IMG/VR virus record: IMGVR_UViG_3300005548_000004 | Span: 1 to 42,048 of that record | Source of the DNA: a virus | Direction: 5' to 3' (one strand) | Length of the DNA stretch: 42,048 nt | Part shown: positions 15,608 to 22,539 of the stretch, in pieces | Position numbering within the stretch: the first letter of the stretch is position 1 | Layout of the letters: every line of letters begins with the position of its first letter | Program-made: the position numbers and the translations under genes | Notes under the pieces: generated by a model | The model's database searches: none | Seen by the model: the letters and a program-made list of their open reading frames with translations, nothing else | Told to the model about the DNA's origin: nothing

Positions 15608-15913
15608 ATGGCCACGCGGCACTTCATCAAGGAATGGCGCAAGCATCGGGGGCTGACTCAGGAGCAGCTCGCCGAGCGCATTGGGATCACCAAAAGCTAC
15701 GTGTCAAAAATCGAGGCCGGCAAGAAGCGCTACGACCAGCCCTTCTTAGAGGCGGCCGCGGAGGTGCTGCGTTGTGAGCCTGCCGATCTTATCATCCGCG
15801 ACCCCTCCGATCCTGACGGCATATGGTCCATCTGGGATCAACTCAGGCCGGTCGAGCGCGCCCAGGTCGTGGAGATAGCCAAGACCATCAAGCGCACGGG
15901 GACAAACGGCTAG
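15608..15913 (+). CDS. CI-like prophage repressor (short, HTH only)
   Basis: 101 aa XRE-family protein. The HTH is LTQEQLAERIGITKSYVSKIEAGKKR, residues about 15-40, followed by a helical region ending VVEIAKTIKRTGTNG. There is no peptidase S24/LexA-type C-terminal domain, so RecA-triggered self-cleavage is not expected and induction must work otherwise. ATG 15608 has only a weak ribosome site. It diverges from cro and is followed at once by a membrane-protein gene. Confidence 0.8.
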   Translation: MATRHFIKEWRKHRGLTQEQLAERIGITKSYVSKIEAGKKRYDQPFLEAAAEVLRCEPADLIIRDPSDPDGIWSIWDQLRPVERAQVVEIAKTIKRTGTNG

Positions 15914-16369
15914 GTGACGGTCGGCGAACTCGCTTCCGCCAAGCTGACGCGAACCCTCTGGGCGACACAGATCTGTCGATGGCTCATCGGCACCGCCTTT
16001 CTCTTCGCCGCCTTCAGCGAGTTTCCTGAACACAAGTGGTCAATCGGGCTCGGCGTCCTGGTGCTGGAGTTCGGCCTGGTCGCAATTATGGATCAGGCCG
16101 CAGCGTTACGTGTCGGCGAGATCAACCTAGCTGATCAAGCTGAGCGGAAGACGCGGCATACGATCATCGCGGCGGCTGAGTGGGGTAGCGACGACCCAAT
16201 GAAATCCGCAGCCTTCTGGCAGGAGGTCGATGACGCGGTTGCGAATGAGCGCGTGGACGAAGAAAAGCCTGGCTGGCTTGCCGTGACAGGCTTGATGATC
16301 GGCGGTATAGTCTACCGCCTAGCCGCCACACTCGGCGGTATCGCGCTCGTGGCGGCCCTCACCTCCTAG
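15914..16369 (+). CDS. membrane protein co-expressed with the repressor
   Basis: 151 aa. GTG 15914 abuts the repressor stop (TAGGTG). It has hydrophobic segments at about residues 22-40 and 44-61, a soluble acidic middle (SDDPMKSAAFWQEVDDAVAN) and a C-terminal pair at about 118-150. Being in the only operon expected to be active in a lysogen, it is a candidate superinfection-exclusion or conversion protein. No family recognised; function is inference from position. Confidence 0.7.
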   Translation: MTVGELASAKLTRTLWATQICRWLIGTAFLFAAFSEFPEHKWSIGLGVLVLEFGLVAIMDQAAALRVGEINLADQAERKTRHTIIAAAEWGSDDPMKSAAFWQEVDDAVANERVDEEKPGWLAVTGLMIGGIVYRLAATLGGIALVAALTS

Positions 16370-16402
16370 CGAATCCCTCCCCGGCAAAATCGCCCACTGC
16401 GC

Positions 16403-16423
16403 AACCCGCCGGCGCGCGGGTTT
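16403..16423 (+). terminator. possible terminator after the repressor operon
   Basis: A perfect 7-bp stem AACCCGC / GCGGGTT (16403-16409 with 16416-16422) with a 6-base loop lies 34 bases after the membrane-protein stop. It is followed by only a short T run. The downstream arm merges into the repeated GTTTCCCATG motif at 16420-16429. Confidence 0.4.
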
Positions 16424-16472
16424 CCCATGCTTCAACTTTTCGGTTGCAGGGTCGGTTGCCATATGGTCTACT
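16420..16472. promoter_or_regulatory. candidate left operator/promoter of the plus-strand early operon
   Basis: It contains GTTTCCCATG (16420-16429), identical to 15581-15590, and GTTGCCATATGGTCTACT (16455-16472), 16/18 identical to 15523-15540, with a CCATATGG palindrome at 16459-16466. TTGCAG (16444-16449) and TCTACT (16467-16472) are 17 bases apart and could form the promoter. Shared motifs at both control regions suggest common repression by the CI-like protein. Confidence 0.55.
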
Positions 16473-16534
16473 CTCCCCATCACCCGGAAGCAGGGCCTTG
16501 GTCTTGGTTCTGGGGGTTTTGGAGATGAGAATTT

Positions 16535-16873
16535 ATGTCCTCCCGGGACCTTTCACAGACGGCCAGCGGCGTCAGCCTCCCTGCTCATACGCCGGGGCCT
16601 TGGGGCACTGAGCCATACGGGCGTGTGGTCGCCACCTGTGGAAACGTCCAGCGAGGCACCGTGTGGGCCAGCTGCGACAAACTAAAGTCGGCTGACGAAT
16701 GTCGCGCCAACGCCCGCCTGATCGCTGCGGCTCCTGAGCTGCTTCAGGCGGCGCAGACCATGCTCGCCCTGGTGATGCTCAAGTACGGCAATCTGGACGC
16801 CGACGTGAACACCGCCACCGACGCCGCTCGCGCCGCCATCGCTAAGGCCCTCGGGACGGAGGCGCGGTCTTGA
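16535..16873 (+). CDS. conserved phage protein with HTPGPW / NARLIAAAPELL motif
   Basis: 112 aa. It carries the pair of motifs I know from many phage early proteins of unknown function: HTPGPW near residue 18, and ANARLIAAAPELLQAAQ (residues about 58-74), followed by a helical tail. It is the first gene of the plus-strand arm. ATG 16535 has GGAG about 10 bases upstream. Confidence 0.75.
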   Translation: MSSRDLSQTASGVSLPAHTPGPWGTEPYGRVVATCGNVQRGTVWASCDKLKSADECRANARLIAAAPELLQAAQTMLALVMLKYGNLDADVNTATDAARAAIAKALGTEARS

Positions 16874-17286
16874 CCTCCTTCACCTTGAATACGTCGGGTG
16901 CGGTACAGTTCGTAGACCTACCGAACGGTTCGCAGGACTTGGCCGTGACTTGGGGTCACCTCTCCCCCTTCGCCCAAGGGTACGTCGAGGCGATGCTGCG
17001 CGGCGTGCTGGTCGAGCGGGAACTCAATCGCAGAGGCGAGACGGTTCACGAGCAGGACGCGAGATTCTCCGACCTCGCCCCCTCCACCCTCGCGGCGATC
17101 CTGAAGGACTGCGAGGCGTTCGCTGCACTGTTCGGCAAGCGGTCCAGTCCTCTAACGGCGGGGGAAGGTGGCGCATTTTGGAGGCGCCGGCAGAAGCGCG
17201 GCAACAGCGTTCTGCAACTTCGCTTCCCGCCCCTCACCATCTCCCTCGGTGATGACGGGAACGTCTATGCGGAGGCGCGGTCTTGA
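16870..17286 (+). CDS. hypothetical 138-aa early protein
   Basis: It starts with TTG at 16870, overlapping the preceding stop as TTGA. The segments WGHLSPFAQGYVEAMLRG and FSDLAPSTLAAILKDCEAF are helical and likely the conserved core. I recognise no domain. The unusual TTGA coupling is repeated by the next gene. Confidence 0.65.
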   Translation: MTSFTLNTSGAVQFVDLPNGSQDLAVTWGHLSPFAQGYVEAMLRGVLVERELNRRGETVHEQDARFSDLAPSTLAAILKDCEAFAALFGKRSSPLTAGEGGAFWRRRQKRGNSVLQLRFPPLTISLGDDGNVYAEARS

Positions 17287-17609
17287 ACGCCCCCTGCAAC
17301 CCCTCCGACATCGCCATCCATCCCCGTTCTCCATGGGAGTTCGTTCCGGCTTCTGCTCGGAAGGTCAGTGTCAGCTTCTCAGCCTGCCGGTCTGGTGACG
17401 CCTGGGCGGTTTACCAGGATACCCGTTGGAAGGACTCCGAGGGTTGGGATGGGGACTGCACGCGGCTTGTCTCTGGCCTTACGGAGGCTTTGGCTAGGGA
17501 TGTTGTTGCTGAGTTGAGTGGTGAGGCTGGGTTTAGGGCCTCCCAATACCCACCCCGGATGCGCGGCTACTTGGCCGCAACTTCAACTCAACGCCAGTCG
17601 GAAAGGTAG
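17283..17609 (+). CDS. hypothetical 108-aa early protein
   Basis: TTG start at 17283 overlapping the upstream stop as TTGA. It contains WAVYQDTRWKDSEGWDGDCT and a C-terminal RASQYPPRMRGYLA. No family recognised. Part of the coupled plus-strand early cluster. Confidence 0.6.
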   Translation: MNAPCNPSDIAIHPRSPWEFVPASARKVSVSFSACRSGDAWAVYQDTRWKDSEGWDGDCTRLVSGLTEALARDVVAELSGEAGFRASQYPPRMRGYLAATSTQRQSER

Positions 17610-17612
17610 ATC

Positions 17613-17966
17613 ATGACCGACGTTGCTCTCAAGCCCTCCGAAGTCCTGGCGAAGGCCGCTGACCTGATCGAGCCGGAAGGCTGTTGGTGGCAAACGATGC
17701 GTGGCGCCACGGCCCAAAGGCAGTGGGTCGAGCCGTTTTCCCCCATGGCGGTCTGCTGGTGCGTGGTCGGGGCTGTCCAGGTCGCGGCCGAGCGCCGTGA
17801 CGATTTCTATGACCCCTACGAGCAACCCGAGTTGGCTTGGGTGAGGTCTGCCGTCGAGTACGACGGCGACATCGCCATGTGGAACGACGACCCCGGCCGC
17901 ACCCCGGCCGAAGTCGTCGCTGCTCTCCGTAAGGCCTCCGAACTCGCGCGGAGCGAAGGCCAATGA
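17613..17966 (+). CDS. DUF6197-like phage protein
   Basis: 117 aa. The pattern AADLIEPEGCWWQ, then CWCVVGAVQVAAE with a Trp-Cys pair, then WNDDPGRTPAEVVAALRKA recalls the small phage family DUF6197, of unknown role. ATG 17613 follows the previous stop by three bases. Its stop overlaps the next gene as ATGA. Confidence 0.65.
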   Translation: MTDVALKPSEVLAKAADLIEPEGCWWQTMRGATAQRQWVEPFSPMAVCWCVVGAVQVAAERRDDFYDPYEQPELAWVRSAVEYDGDIAMWNDDPGRTPAEVVAALRKASELARSEGQ

Positions 17967-18175
17967 GCCAGTCCTTCACCAGTCTAAACGGCCAAGTCTA
18001 CCTATCTGGATCAGCTCTTACAGATCATAGGGTTGAAGACCTTCTGACGTTCTTCGAGGAACGCGAGCGTGAAGCTGAAACGGCTGCACGTGAAGCCCGT
18101 AGAGCTTGGCTCGATCTTGAAGATGCTCGCTGTCAGGCGATGGACTTTCGGCAGGATAGGAGGACCGCGGCATGA
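17963..18175 (+). CDS. hypothetical 70-aa coiled-coil protein
   Basis: The N-terminal third is polar. Residues 27-60 form a strongly charged helix (FFEEREREAETAAREARRAW) suited to a coiled coil. Coupled by ATGA on both sides. Function unknown. Confidence 0.6.
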   Translation: MSQSFTSLNGQVYLSGSALTDHRVEDLLTFFEEREREAETAAREARRAWLDLEDARCQAMDFRQDRRTAA

Positions 18176-18492
18176 GCGCGCCTATCGGTCCGGGCGATTG
18201 GGTTGAGATCGCGCCAGTAGGGCTCGATGAGCCTGAGCGCGGCCTTGTCTGCCAAGTGGAGTCACTGATCTCCGGCGATAGCGATTGCGGTTATTGCGGC
18301 GGCGATGTTGGCGCGGTGTTGATCGGAGACGGCCTCGGCCTCCGCTTCGATTCCGAAGGCCCGTTCGCGCCCTGGTGCCTTTGCGAGCTGCGCCCGATCT
18401 ACCGCCCCCGCGCTGACTTCATCGAGGCGCTGAAAGCTCCTGTCACGCGGACACCTCAGGTCATCAGTGACAAATCCCGGGAGGACGCATGA
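18172..18492 (+). CDS. hypothetical 106-aa protein, SH3-like with Cys residues
   Basis: It starts MSAPIGPGDWVEIAPVGLDE; the GDWVEI opening resembles small beta-barrel domains. It contains DCGYCGGD and a later WCLCELRPIY, four Cys that could bind metal. No family assignment. Coupled to neighbours by ATGA overlaps. Confidence 0.6.
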   Translation: MSAPIGPGDWVEIAPVGLDEPERGLVCQVESLISGDSDCGYCGGDVGAVLIGDGLGLRFDSEGPFAPWCLCELRPIYRPRADFIEALKAPVTRTPQVISDKSREDA

Positions 18493-18578
18493 AAGTCTTC
18501 CTCCCTCTCTCCCTTCAATTCATCAGCACATGCGCGGTCATCGCGCTGGTCTGCTGCTTCATGTGGGTAGCGCTGTAA
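18489..18578 (+). CDS. 29-aa membrane peptide
   Basis: MKVFLPLSLQFISTCAVIAL and onward: a single hydrophobic segment with Cys residues. Its ATG overlaps the upstream stop as ATGA and its stop overlaps the next ATG as TAATG, so both junctions support translation. Function unknown. Confidence 0.6.
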   Translation: MKVFLPLSLQFISTCAVIALVCCFMWVAL

Positions 18579-18763
18579 TGACCACCATCGACTTCCACAT
18601 CGTCAACGGCGTCGGAACCGTCATCGCCACGGCTGAGACGGCCGACCTCGCGAAGGCTTTCGTCCTCCGCAACAAGCTCCGCTTTCCCAGCCTCCGCGTC
18701 GAGCAGGTGACCGTCACCACGACGCGCCAGGTGATCTATCAACCCCGAAAGGCCGCGGCATGA
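18578..18763 (+). CDS. hypothetical 61-aa protein
   Basis: It starts MTTIDFHIVNGVGTVIATAE with alternating hydrophobic residues typical of a beta sheet, then a basic segment and VTVTTTRQVIY. ATG 18578 overlaps the upstream stop as TAATG, and the stop overlaps the RecT gene as ATGA. Translational coupling to RecT suggests a shared early role. Confidence 0.6.
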   Translation: MTTIDFHIVNGVGTVIATAETADLAKAFVLRNKLRFPSLRVEQVTVTTTRQVIYQPRKAAA

Positions 18764-19617
18764 ACGCCATCGTCCCCGTCCAGACCTACCCCGTTTCCGA
18801 CATGGAGCGCATGGCCAAGGCCTTCGCCGCCTCCAAGTTGTTCGGGGTCCAGAACGTCGATCAGGCCCTTGCCCTGTGTCTGGTGGCCCAAGCCGAAGGT
18901 CGCCACCCGGCGAGCGCGGCGCAGGACTATCACATCATCCAGGGCCGACCAGCCAAGAAGGCCGACGCCATGCTGCGCGACTTCCTCAGCGCCGGCGGCA
19001 AGGTCGAGTGGCACACGCTGGACGACACGACTGCCGACGCCACGTTCAGCCATCCCTCGGGCGGCTCTGCCCGGATCGACTGGACGTTCAAGCGCGCCAC
19101 CCAGGCCGGGATCGCGAACCCGATGTGGAAGAAGTACCCGCGCCAGATGCTCCGCTCCCGCGTGGTGAGCGAGGGCGTCCGCACGGTCTGCCCGGGGGCC
19201 ACATCCGGCATGTACGTGCCCGAGGAAGTGCAGGACATCGTTCACGACCAATCCCGCACCCACGCGCCCCGGGAGGCCCCGCAGGAGCCGGTTCAGGACG
19301 CCGAGTACCTTCCGATCCAGGGCCGCAAATCCAGCGCCCAGGCCAAGCGCGACGGCGACCATACCCGCATCAACGGGATCATCGACGCGGCCGACGCGGG
19401 AACGCTGGACGAGTTCGAGGAGAACTTTGACGCGCTGACGGCGGACCTGCCGCTGAGCTGGCTCGATCCGCTTCGCAACCGGATCATCCTGCGCCGTGAG
19501 GAACTGACCGCCCCCATCGTGGAGGGCGCCGAAGACATGGACGAAGCCTTTCGCGCAACAATGGGTAGCGAGCGTCCTGGCCGCGTGGCCGGGAACGGAA
19601 GTGCGGTGGCGGCGTAG
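18760..19617 (+). CDS. recT: RecT-family single-strand annealing protein
   Basis: 285 aa. The RecT core runs over residues about 30-170: QALALCLVAQAEGRHPASAA, DYHIIQGRPAKKADAML, FSHPSGGSARIDWTFKRA, WKKYPRQMLRSRVVSEGVR and GMYVPEEVQDI. It anneals complementary single strands for recombination. The C-terminal 100 residues are acidic and helical and may contact partners. No exonuclease gene of the RecE/Exo type is adjacent; NinB follows instead. Confidence 0.85.
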   Translation: MNAIVPVQTYPVSDMERMAKAFAASKLFGVQNVDQALALCLVAQAEGRHPASAAQDYHIIQGRPAKKADAMLRDFLSAGGKVEWHTLDDTTADATFSHPSGGSARIDWTFKRATQAGIANPMWKKYPRQMLRSRVVSEGVRTVCPGATSGMYVPEEVQDIVHDQSRTHAPREAPQEPVQDAEYLPIQGRKSSAQAKRDGDHTRINGIIDAADAGTLDEFEENFDALTADLPLSWLDPLRNRIILRREELTAPIVEGAEDMDEAFRATMGSERPGRVAGNGSAVAA

Positions 19618-19619
19618 CA

Positions 19620-20078
19620 ATGAGCGACCGTCACACCCTCAAGCTGGTCGGGTCGAACCGCGCCAAAGCCTACAAGGGCATTGAGGCGGCTATCGCGAAG
19701 TCGAAGCAGCCGGGCGCGCAGCCGTGGATGTTGGAGCTGCGCGAGCGAACCCGCACAGATGAGCAGAACGACGCGCTTCACGGGTTGATCGACCAGATAC
19801 TCAAGCAGCGCCCGACGCTCTGCGGCATGAAGATGGACAAGGCCCGCTACAAGGCCGTGTTCATGCAGGCGCTGGGCCACGAGAGTGTCATGCTCCCCAC
19901 GCTGGCCGGCGATGGGTTCTTCCCGATGGGCCTCAGCACGTCAAAGCTGACGGTTGGGGAGTTCACGGCCCTGATCGAGTTCGCGCTGGCATGGTGCGCC
20001 GAGCAAGGGCTGACGATCAAGCATTTCGATGGCGCAGAGGACGGGGAGGCTTCGAAGGCCTCCCCGCGTGCGGCATGA
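19620..20078 (+). CDS. ninB: NinB-like recombination protein
   Basis: 152 aa. NinB family markers are RERTRTDEQNDALHGLIDQI and LSTSKLTVGEFTALIEFAL, ending AWCAEQGLTI. NinB of lambda (Orf) is a recombination mediator that binds single-stranded DNA and SSB. It lies directly after RecT, consistent with a RecT/NinB recombination set. ATG 19620 is two bases past the RecT stop. Confidence 0.85.
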   Translation: MSDRHTLKLVGSNRAKAYKGIEAAIAKSKQPGAQPWMLELRERTRTDEQNDALHGLIDQILKQRPTLCGMKMDKARYKAVFMQALGHESVMLPTLAGDGFFPMGLSTSKLTVGEFTALIEFALAWCAEQGLTIKHFDGAEDGEASKASPRAA

Positions 20079-20440
20079 GCCGCTCCGTCGAAAGCTGGGT
20101 AGGCGCCAACGACGACGCCAAGATCCCCGACCGGGTGAAGCTCCGTATCTGGCTTCGCGAGGATGGCCGCTGTTCGCTGACGGGCCGCAAGATCATGCCC
20201 GGCGAGGCTTTCGATTACGAGCACCGCATCGCGCTCTGCAATGGCGGGCGTCACGCGGAAGACAACATCGTCCTCGCGCTCCGGGGCAAGGTCCACCAGG
20301 CCAAGACGGCTCAGGACGTAGCCCAGCGCGCAAAGACAGACCGTATCGCCAAGAAGCACCTCGGCATCAAGCCAGCCAAGCGGTCGTTCTGGAATCCAAC
20401 CCGCAAGAGGACGGTCGATGGCCGTGTGGTGGAGAGATGA
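20075..20440 (+). CDS. HNH endonuclease
   Basis: 121 aa. The core is RCSLTGRKIMPGEAFDYEH followed by ALCNGGRHAEDNIVLALRGK, i.e. the DYEH..AL.NGG..N pattern of HNH nucleases, with a basic C-terminus. ATG 20075 overlaps the NinB stop as ATGA. Probably a recombination or packaging-linked nuclease rather than a homing enzyme, because it is embedded in the recombination operon. Confidence 0.75.
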   Translation: MSRSVESWVGANDDAKIPDRVKLRIWLREDGRCSLTGRKIMPGEAFDYEHRIALCNGGRHAEDNIVLALRGKVHQAKTAQDVAQRAKTDRIAKKHLGIKPAKRSFWNPTRKRTVDGRVVER

Positions 20441-20646
20441 GCGCTGAAATGAACCGGATCGTCGGGCGCATGGAACATATCCGAGAGGAGATGGAGGAGT
20501 GCGAAACCGCAGTGGAACGGAAGCGTCTCGGAGATGAGTACCGCCTGCTGTCGGCCATCCTGACCCGCGCTGTTTCAGGACGCACAGCGCCCGGTGATGC
20601 GACGGCGAAGCCTAGCAAGACGGGCAACTCTGGGATGAACTCATGA
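20437..20646 (+). CDS. hypothetical 69-aa helical protein
   Basis: It starts MSAEMNRIVGRMEHIREEME; a heptad-like charged helix covers residues 1-45, then a Ser/Thr-rich tail. ATG 20437 overlaps the HNH stop as ATGA. No family recognised. Confidence 0.6.
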   Translation: MSAEMNRIVGRMEHIREEMEECETAVERKRLGDEYRLLSAILTRAVSGRTAPGDATAKPSKTGNSGMNS

Positions 20647-21065
20647 CCGAACAACCCCGAGATCATCTCCCTCCCCCCGCTGTGGGAGAGGGTTCTGACA
20701 AGCTGGTCGAGCGGTTGCGTAGCCTAGCTTTCAAGGGGTTGTTCGGAACCATCCGAGAATTGGCCGCGGAAGCCGCCGACACCATCGATGAACTAAAAGC
20801 CCGAGCCGAACGCGCTGAAGCCGAACTCGCCGCGGCTTACCGAACGCATGTTGATTTGGACAACGCTCTTTCCGCCGCTGAAGCCGGGCTGAGGGAGATC
20901 GACCTTCGAGAGCTTCCGCTTCGGTACGCTGAGGAGGACGCCACCGACTATTTCCTCCGGGCGATCAGTTACCTCAAGGCCATCGCGAGGAACACGAGGG
21001 CATCCGTTGCCTCTCGTGGCGGTACGGCCCAAGGGCCGAAATCCGATAGCGCGGAGGGCCATTGA
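20643..21065 (+). CDS. hypothetical 140-aa coiled-coil protein
   Basis: A helical segment DELKARAERAEAELAAAYRT (residues about 50-70) is followed by SAAEAGLREIDLRELPLRYA and a polar tail. Such short coiled-coil proteins are common in phage early operons. ATGA-coupled to the previous gene; its stop overlaps the next ATG as TGATG. Function unknown. Confidence 0.6.
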   Translation: MTEQPRDHLPPPAVGEGSDKLVERLRSLAFKGLFGTIRELAAEAADTIDELKARAERAEAELAAAYRTHVDLDNALSAAEAGLREIDLRELPLRYAEEDATDYFLRAISYLKAIARNTRASVASRGGTAQGPKSDSAEGH

Positions 21066-21292
21066 TGGGCGCGGTCGAGTTCATCCCTCCTCCGCGAGGC
21101 CACTGCCTATGGAAGCGCCTCTTCGGTCACACCGGGATCCTGCTGTTCTGGACACCATGGGACTGGAGCATCGGATTTGAGATTTGGAGAAGCGGGGCGG
21201 CGGTCAATGTCGGCCCGCTGAGCCTGGGGTTCGCGCGCCTTCGTCCAGCGGAGAGCCCAAGCCCGCAGTCCGAGGCGAAAGACGATGCCTGA
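21065..21292 (+). CDS. hypothetical 75-aa Trp-rich protein
   Basis: It contains FIPPPRGHCLWKRLFGHTGI and FWTPWDWSIGFEIW, a Trp-rich hydrophobic stretch that might be membrane-associated, then a polar tail. ATG 21065 (TGATG) is preferred over the TTG three bases upstream. Function unknown. Confidence 0.55.
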   Translation: MGAVEFIPPPRGHCLWKRLFGHTGILLFWTPWDWSIGFEIWRSGAAVNVGPLSLGFARLRPAESPSPQSEAKDDA

Positions 21293-21842
21293 TCCATTTC
21301 CTCAGAACTTGGCCACCAAGCTTGCCGCCGACCCTGAAACGGGGTGCATGATCTTTACCCGCGCAAAGAACGCTAAGGGTTACGGTCGCCTCAAGGGTCC
21401 AGATCGACGCCTTCGACTGGCGCACCGCGTGGCTTACGAAGCAACCCGCGGGCCAATCCCGGCCGGCTTGGTTATTGATCACCTTTGTCGGAACCCGGCC
21501 TGCTGCAACCCAGCCCACCTTGAGGCCGTCACTACCCAGGAAAACACACGGCGCGCCAATTCCGGGCTGAAGGACGCGATCAAGACCCATTGCCCTCAGG
21601 GTCACCCCTACGACGAGGCGAACATCTATCGCGGACGACGGGGCGAGCGCCAGTGCAAGACATGCACGCTCGCGAGGGGCAAGAAGGGGGATTGGGCCGC
21701 TTACAAGCGCCTCCTCAAAGTCCGCCGGGCCCTCAATACTTCATCTTCCAACCCCACTGACGCACGTTTCTCCGAAACGGCGAAGGCGGCCGAGATGAAG
21801 TCGGAAGGGGGCGCTAGGCCTTCAGACGGGAGCGTCTCTTGA
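21285..21842 (+). CDS. HNH endonuclease with C-terminal zinc-finger motif
   Basis: 185 aa. The HNH_3-type core is LAHRVAYEATRGPIPAG, then VIDHLCRNPACCNPAHLE and TTQENTRR. A Cys/His motif CPQGHPYDEANIYRG and CKTCTLARG follows, typical of free-standing phage HNH/homing-type endonucleases. The last ~35 residues are low complexity. The 3' end overlaps by 29 bases an opposite-strand repressor gene. It may be a selfish insertion in the early operon. Confidence 0.85.
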   Translation: MPDPFPQNLATKLAADPETGCMIFTRAKNAKGYGRLKGPDRRLRLAHRVAYEATRGPIPAGLVIDHLCRNPACCNPAHLEAVTTQENTRRANSGLKDAIKTHCPQGHPYDEANIYRGRRGERQCKTCTLARGKKGDWAAYKRLLKVRRALNTSSSNPTDARFSETAKAAEMKSEGGARPSDGSVS

Positions 21843-21975
21843 TCTCCCGCTCCACGGCATCGCGGATGAAGGCCCTGCGATCCTCGCCGGGGCTCGCCGC
21901 TGCGTCAATGCGCGCCAGCGTGCCCTCGGCGAACGACATCAGCCACTTTTCCGGGAAGCGCAGGATTCGTCCCAA
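21814..21975 (-). CDS. ribbon-helix-helix repressor (divergent)
   Basis: 53 aa, the usual size of CopG/Arc-like regulators. The DNA-binding strand is around LMSFAEGTLARIDAA. Helix A then helix B read SPGEDRRAFIRDAVEREIKR, with the conserved FIRDAVEREI pattern. I choose TTG 21975, with GGAG 7 bases upstream; upstream ATGs (22023, 22047) would start inside the promoter/operator. It is the only minus-strand gene in the plus-strand arm and diverges from a strong promoter that it probably controls. Confidence 0.65.
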   Translation of the reverse strand: MGRILRFPEKWLMSFAEGTLARIDAAASPGEDRRAFIRDAVEREIKRRSRLKA

Positions 21976-21990
21976 CTTTTTCTCCGTTTC

Positions 21991-22040
21991 GCGTATTCGA
22001 TATGTTGACAGCCAGTGCAGCATATCGCATATTCGATACC
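21991..22040 (+). promoter_or_regulatory. sigma-70 promoter with repeated operators
   Basis: TTGACA (22005-22010) and CATATT (22028-22033) are exactly 17 bases apart. Two direct copies of TATTCGATA (21994-22002 and 22030-22038) bracket the promoter, and CGATATG / CATATCG (21998-22004 and 22021-22027) form an inverted repeat within it. This is the best promoter match in the window and fits an autoregulated divergent module with the RHH gene. Confidence 0.75.
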
Positions 22041-22058
22041 AGAACAAGGAGACGACGA

Positions 22059-22193
22059 ATGACCAGCCACCTGAACATGATCGCGCAACTGGAAACCTTC
22101 CTGGCGCGGGGCGAGGGGAATGCCGCCGCTATCGCCCAGCGCATCGGGTTTCATCGCCGCCAACTCGCCAAGAGGGGCGTCTTCGTCCTGTGA
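22059..22193 (+). CDS. 44-aa peptide, first gene of the RHH-controlled operon
   Basis: MTSHLNMIAQLETFLARGEG followed by an HTH-like piece IAQRIGFHRRQLAKRG. ATG 22059 has AAGGAG 8 bases upstream and lies about 20 bases after the predicted transcription start. Its stop overlaps the next GTG as GTGA. Possibly a small DNA-binding protein; function unknown. Confidence 0.65.
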   Translation: MTSHLNMIAQLETFLARGEGNAAAIAQRIGFHRRQLAKRGVFVL

Positions 22194-22399
22194 GGGCGGA
22201 CGACTTCTGGGTCACCCGCATCCGCGACAATCGGATGCGGGGGCTCTTCGCTGAACTAGCCGAGGCTATCGAGGCCTGCGACGACGCCGATCTGCTCCAC
22301 CTCGTGCGGAGCAGCCTTCGTCTGGGGCTCGCCACCCAAGCCGCTCTGAAAGAGGACGAACTTCGCAATGCTAAGCCAGGTCGCACGAAATCGCGTTGA
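22190..22399 (+). CDS. hypothetical 69-aa protein
   Basis: GTG 22190 (GTGA overlap). Sequence MRADDFWVTRIRDNRMRGLF (GTG read as Met) then helical EACDDADLLHLVRSSLRLG. No family recognised. Overlaps the following gene by 32 bases. Confidence 0.6.
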   Translation: MRADDFWVTRIRDNRMRGLFAELAEAIEACDDADLLHLVRSSLRLGLATQAALKEDELRNAKPGRTKSR

Positions 22400-22538
22400 G
22401 CGCGCCAAGGAAGCCCTCGCTGAGGCGCACGACGCCTGCGCGGGCGACGCCTACCGCGCCATGGAGCCGAAGACCGGACCATCTCGGAAGGCGGCTCTCA
22501 AGCTCAGCAGGGCGCTAGAGCTTTTGGAAAAGGTCTGA
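22368..22538 (+). CDS. hypothetical 56-aa helical protein
   Basis: MLSQVARNRVERAKEALAEA, then a basic segment and a final helix LKLSRALELLEKV. It fills the space before the next ATG, with one base between. No ribosome site is obvious; translation may be coupled. Function unknown. Confidence 0.5.
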   Translation: MLSQVARNRVERAKEALAEAHDACAGDAYRAMEPKTGPSRKAALKLSRALELLEKV

Positions 22539-22539
22539 A

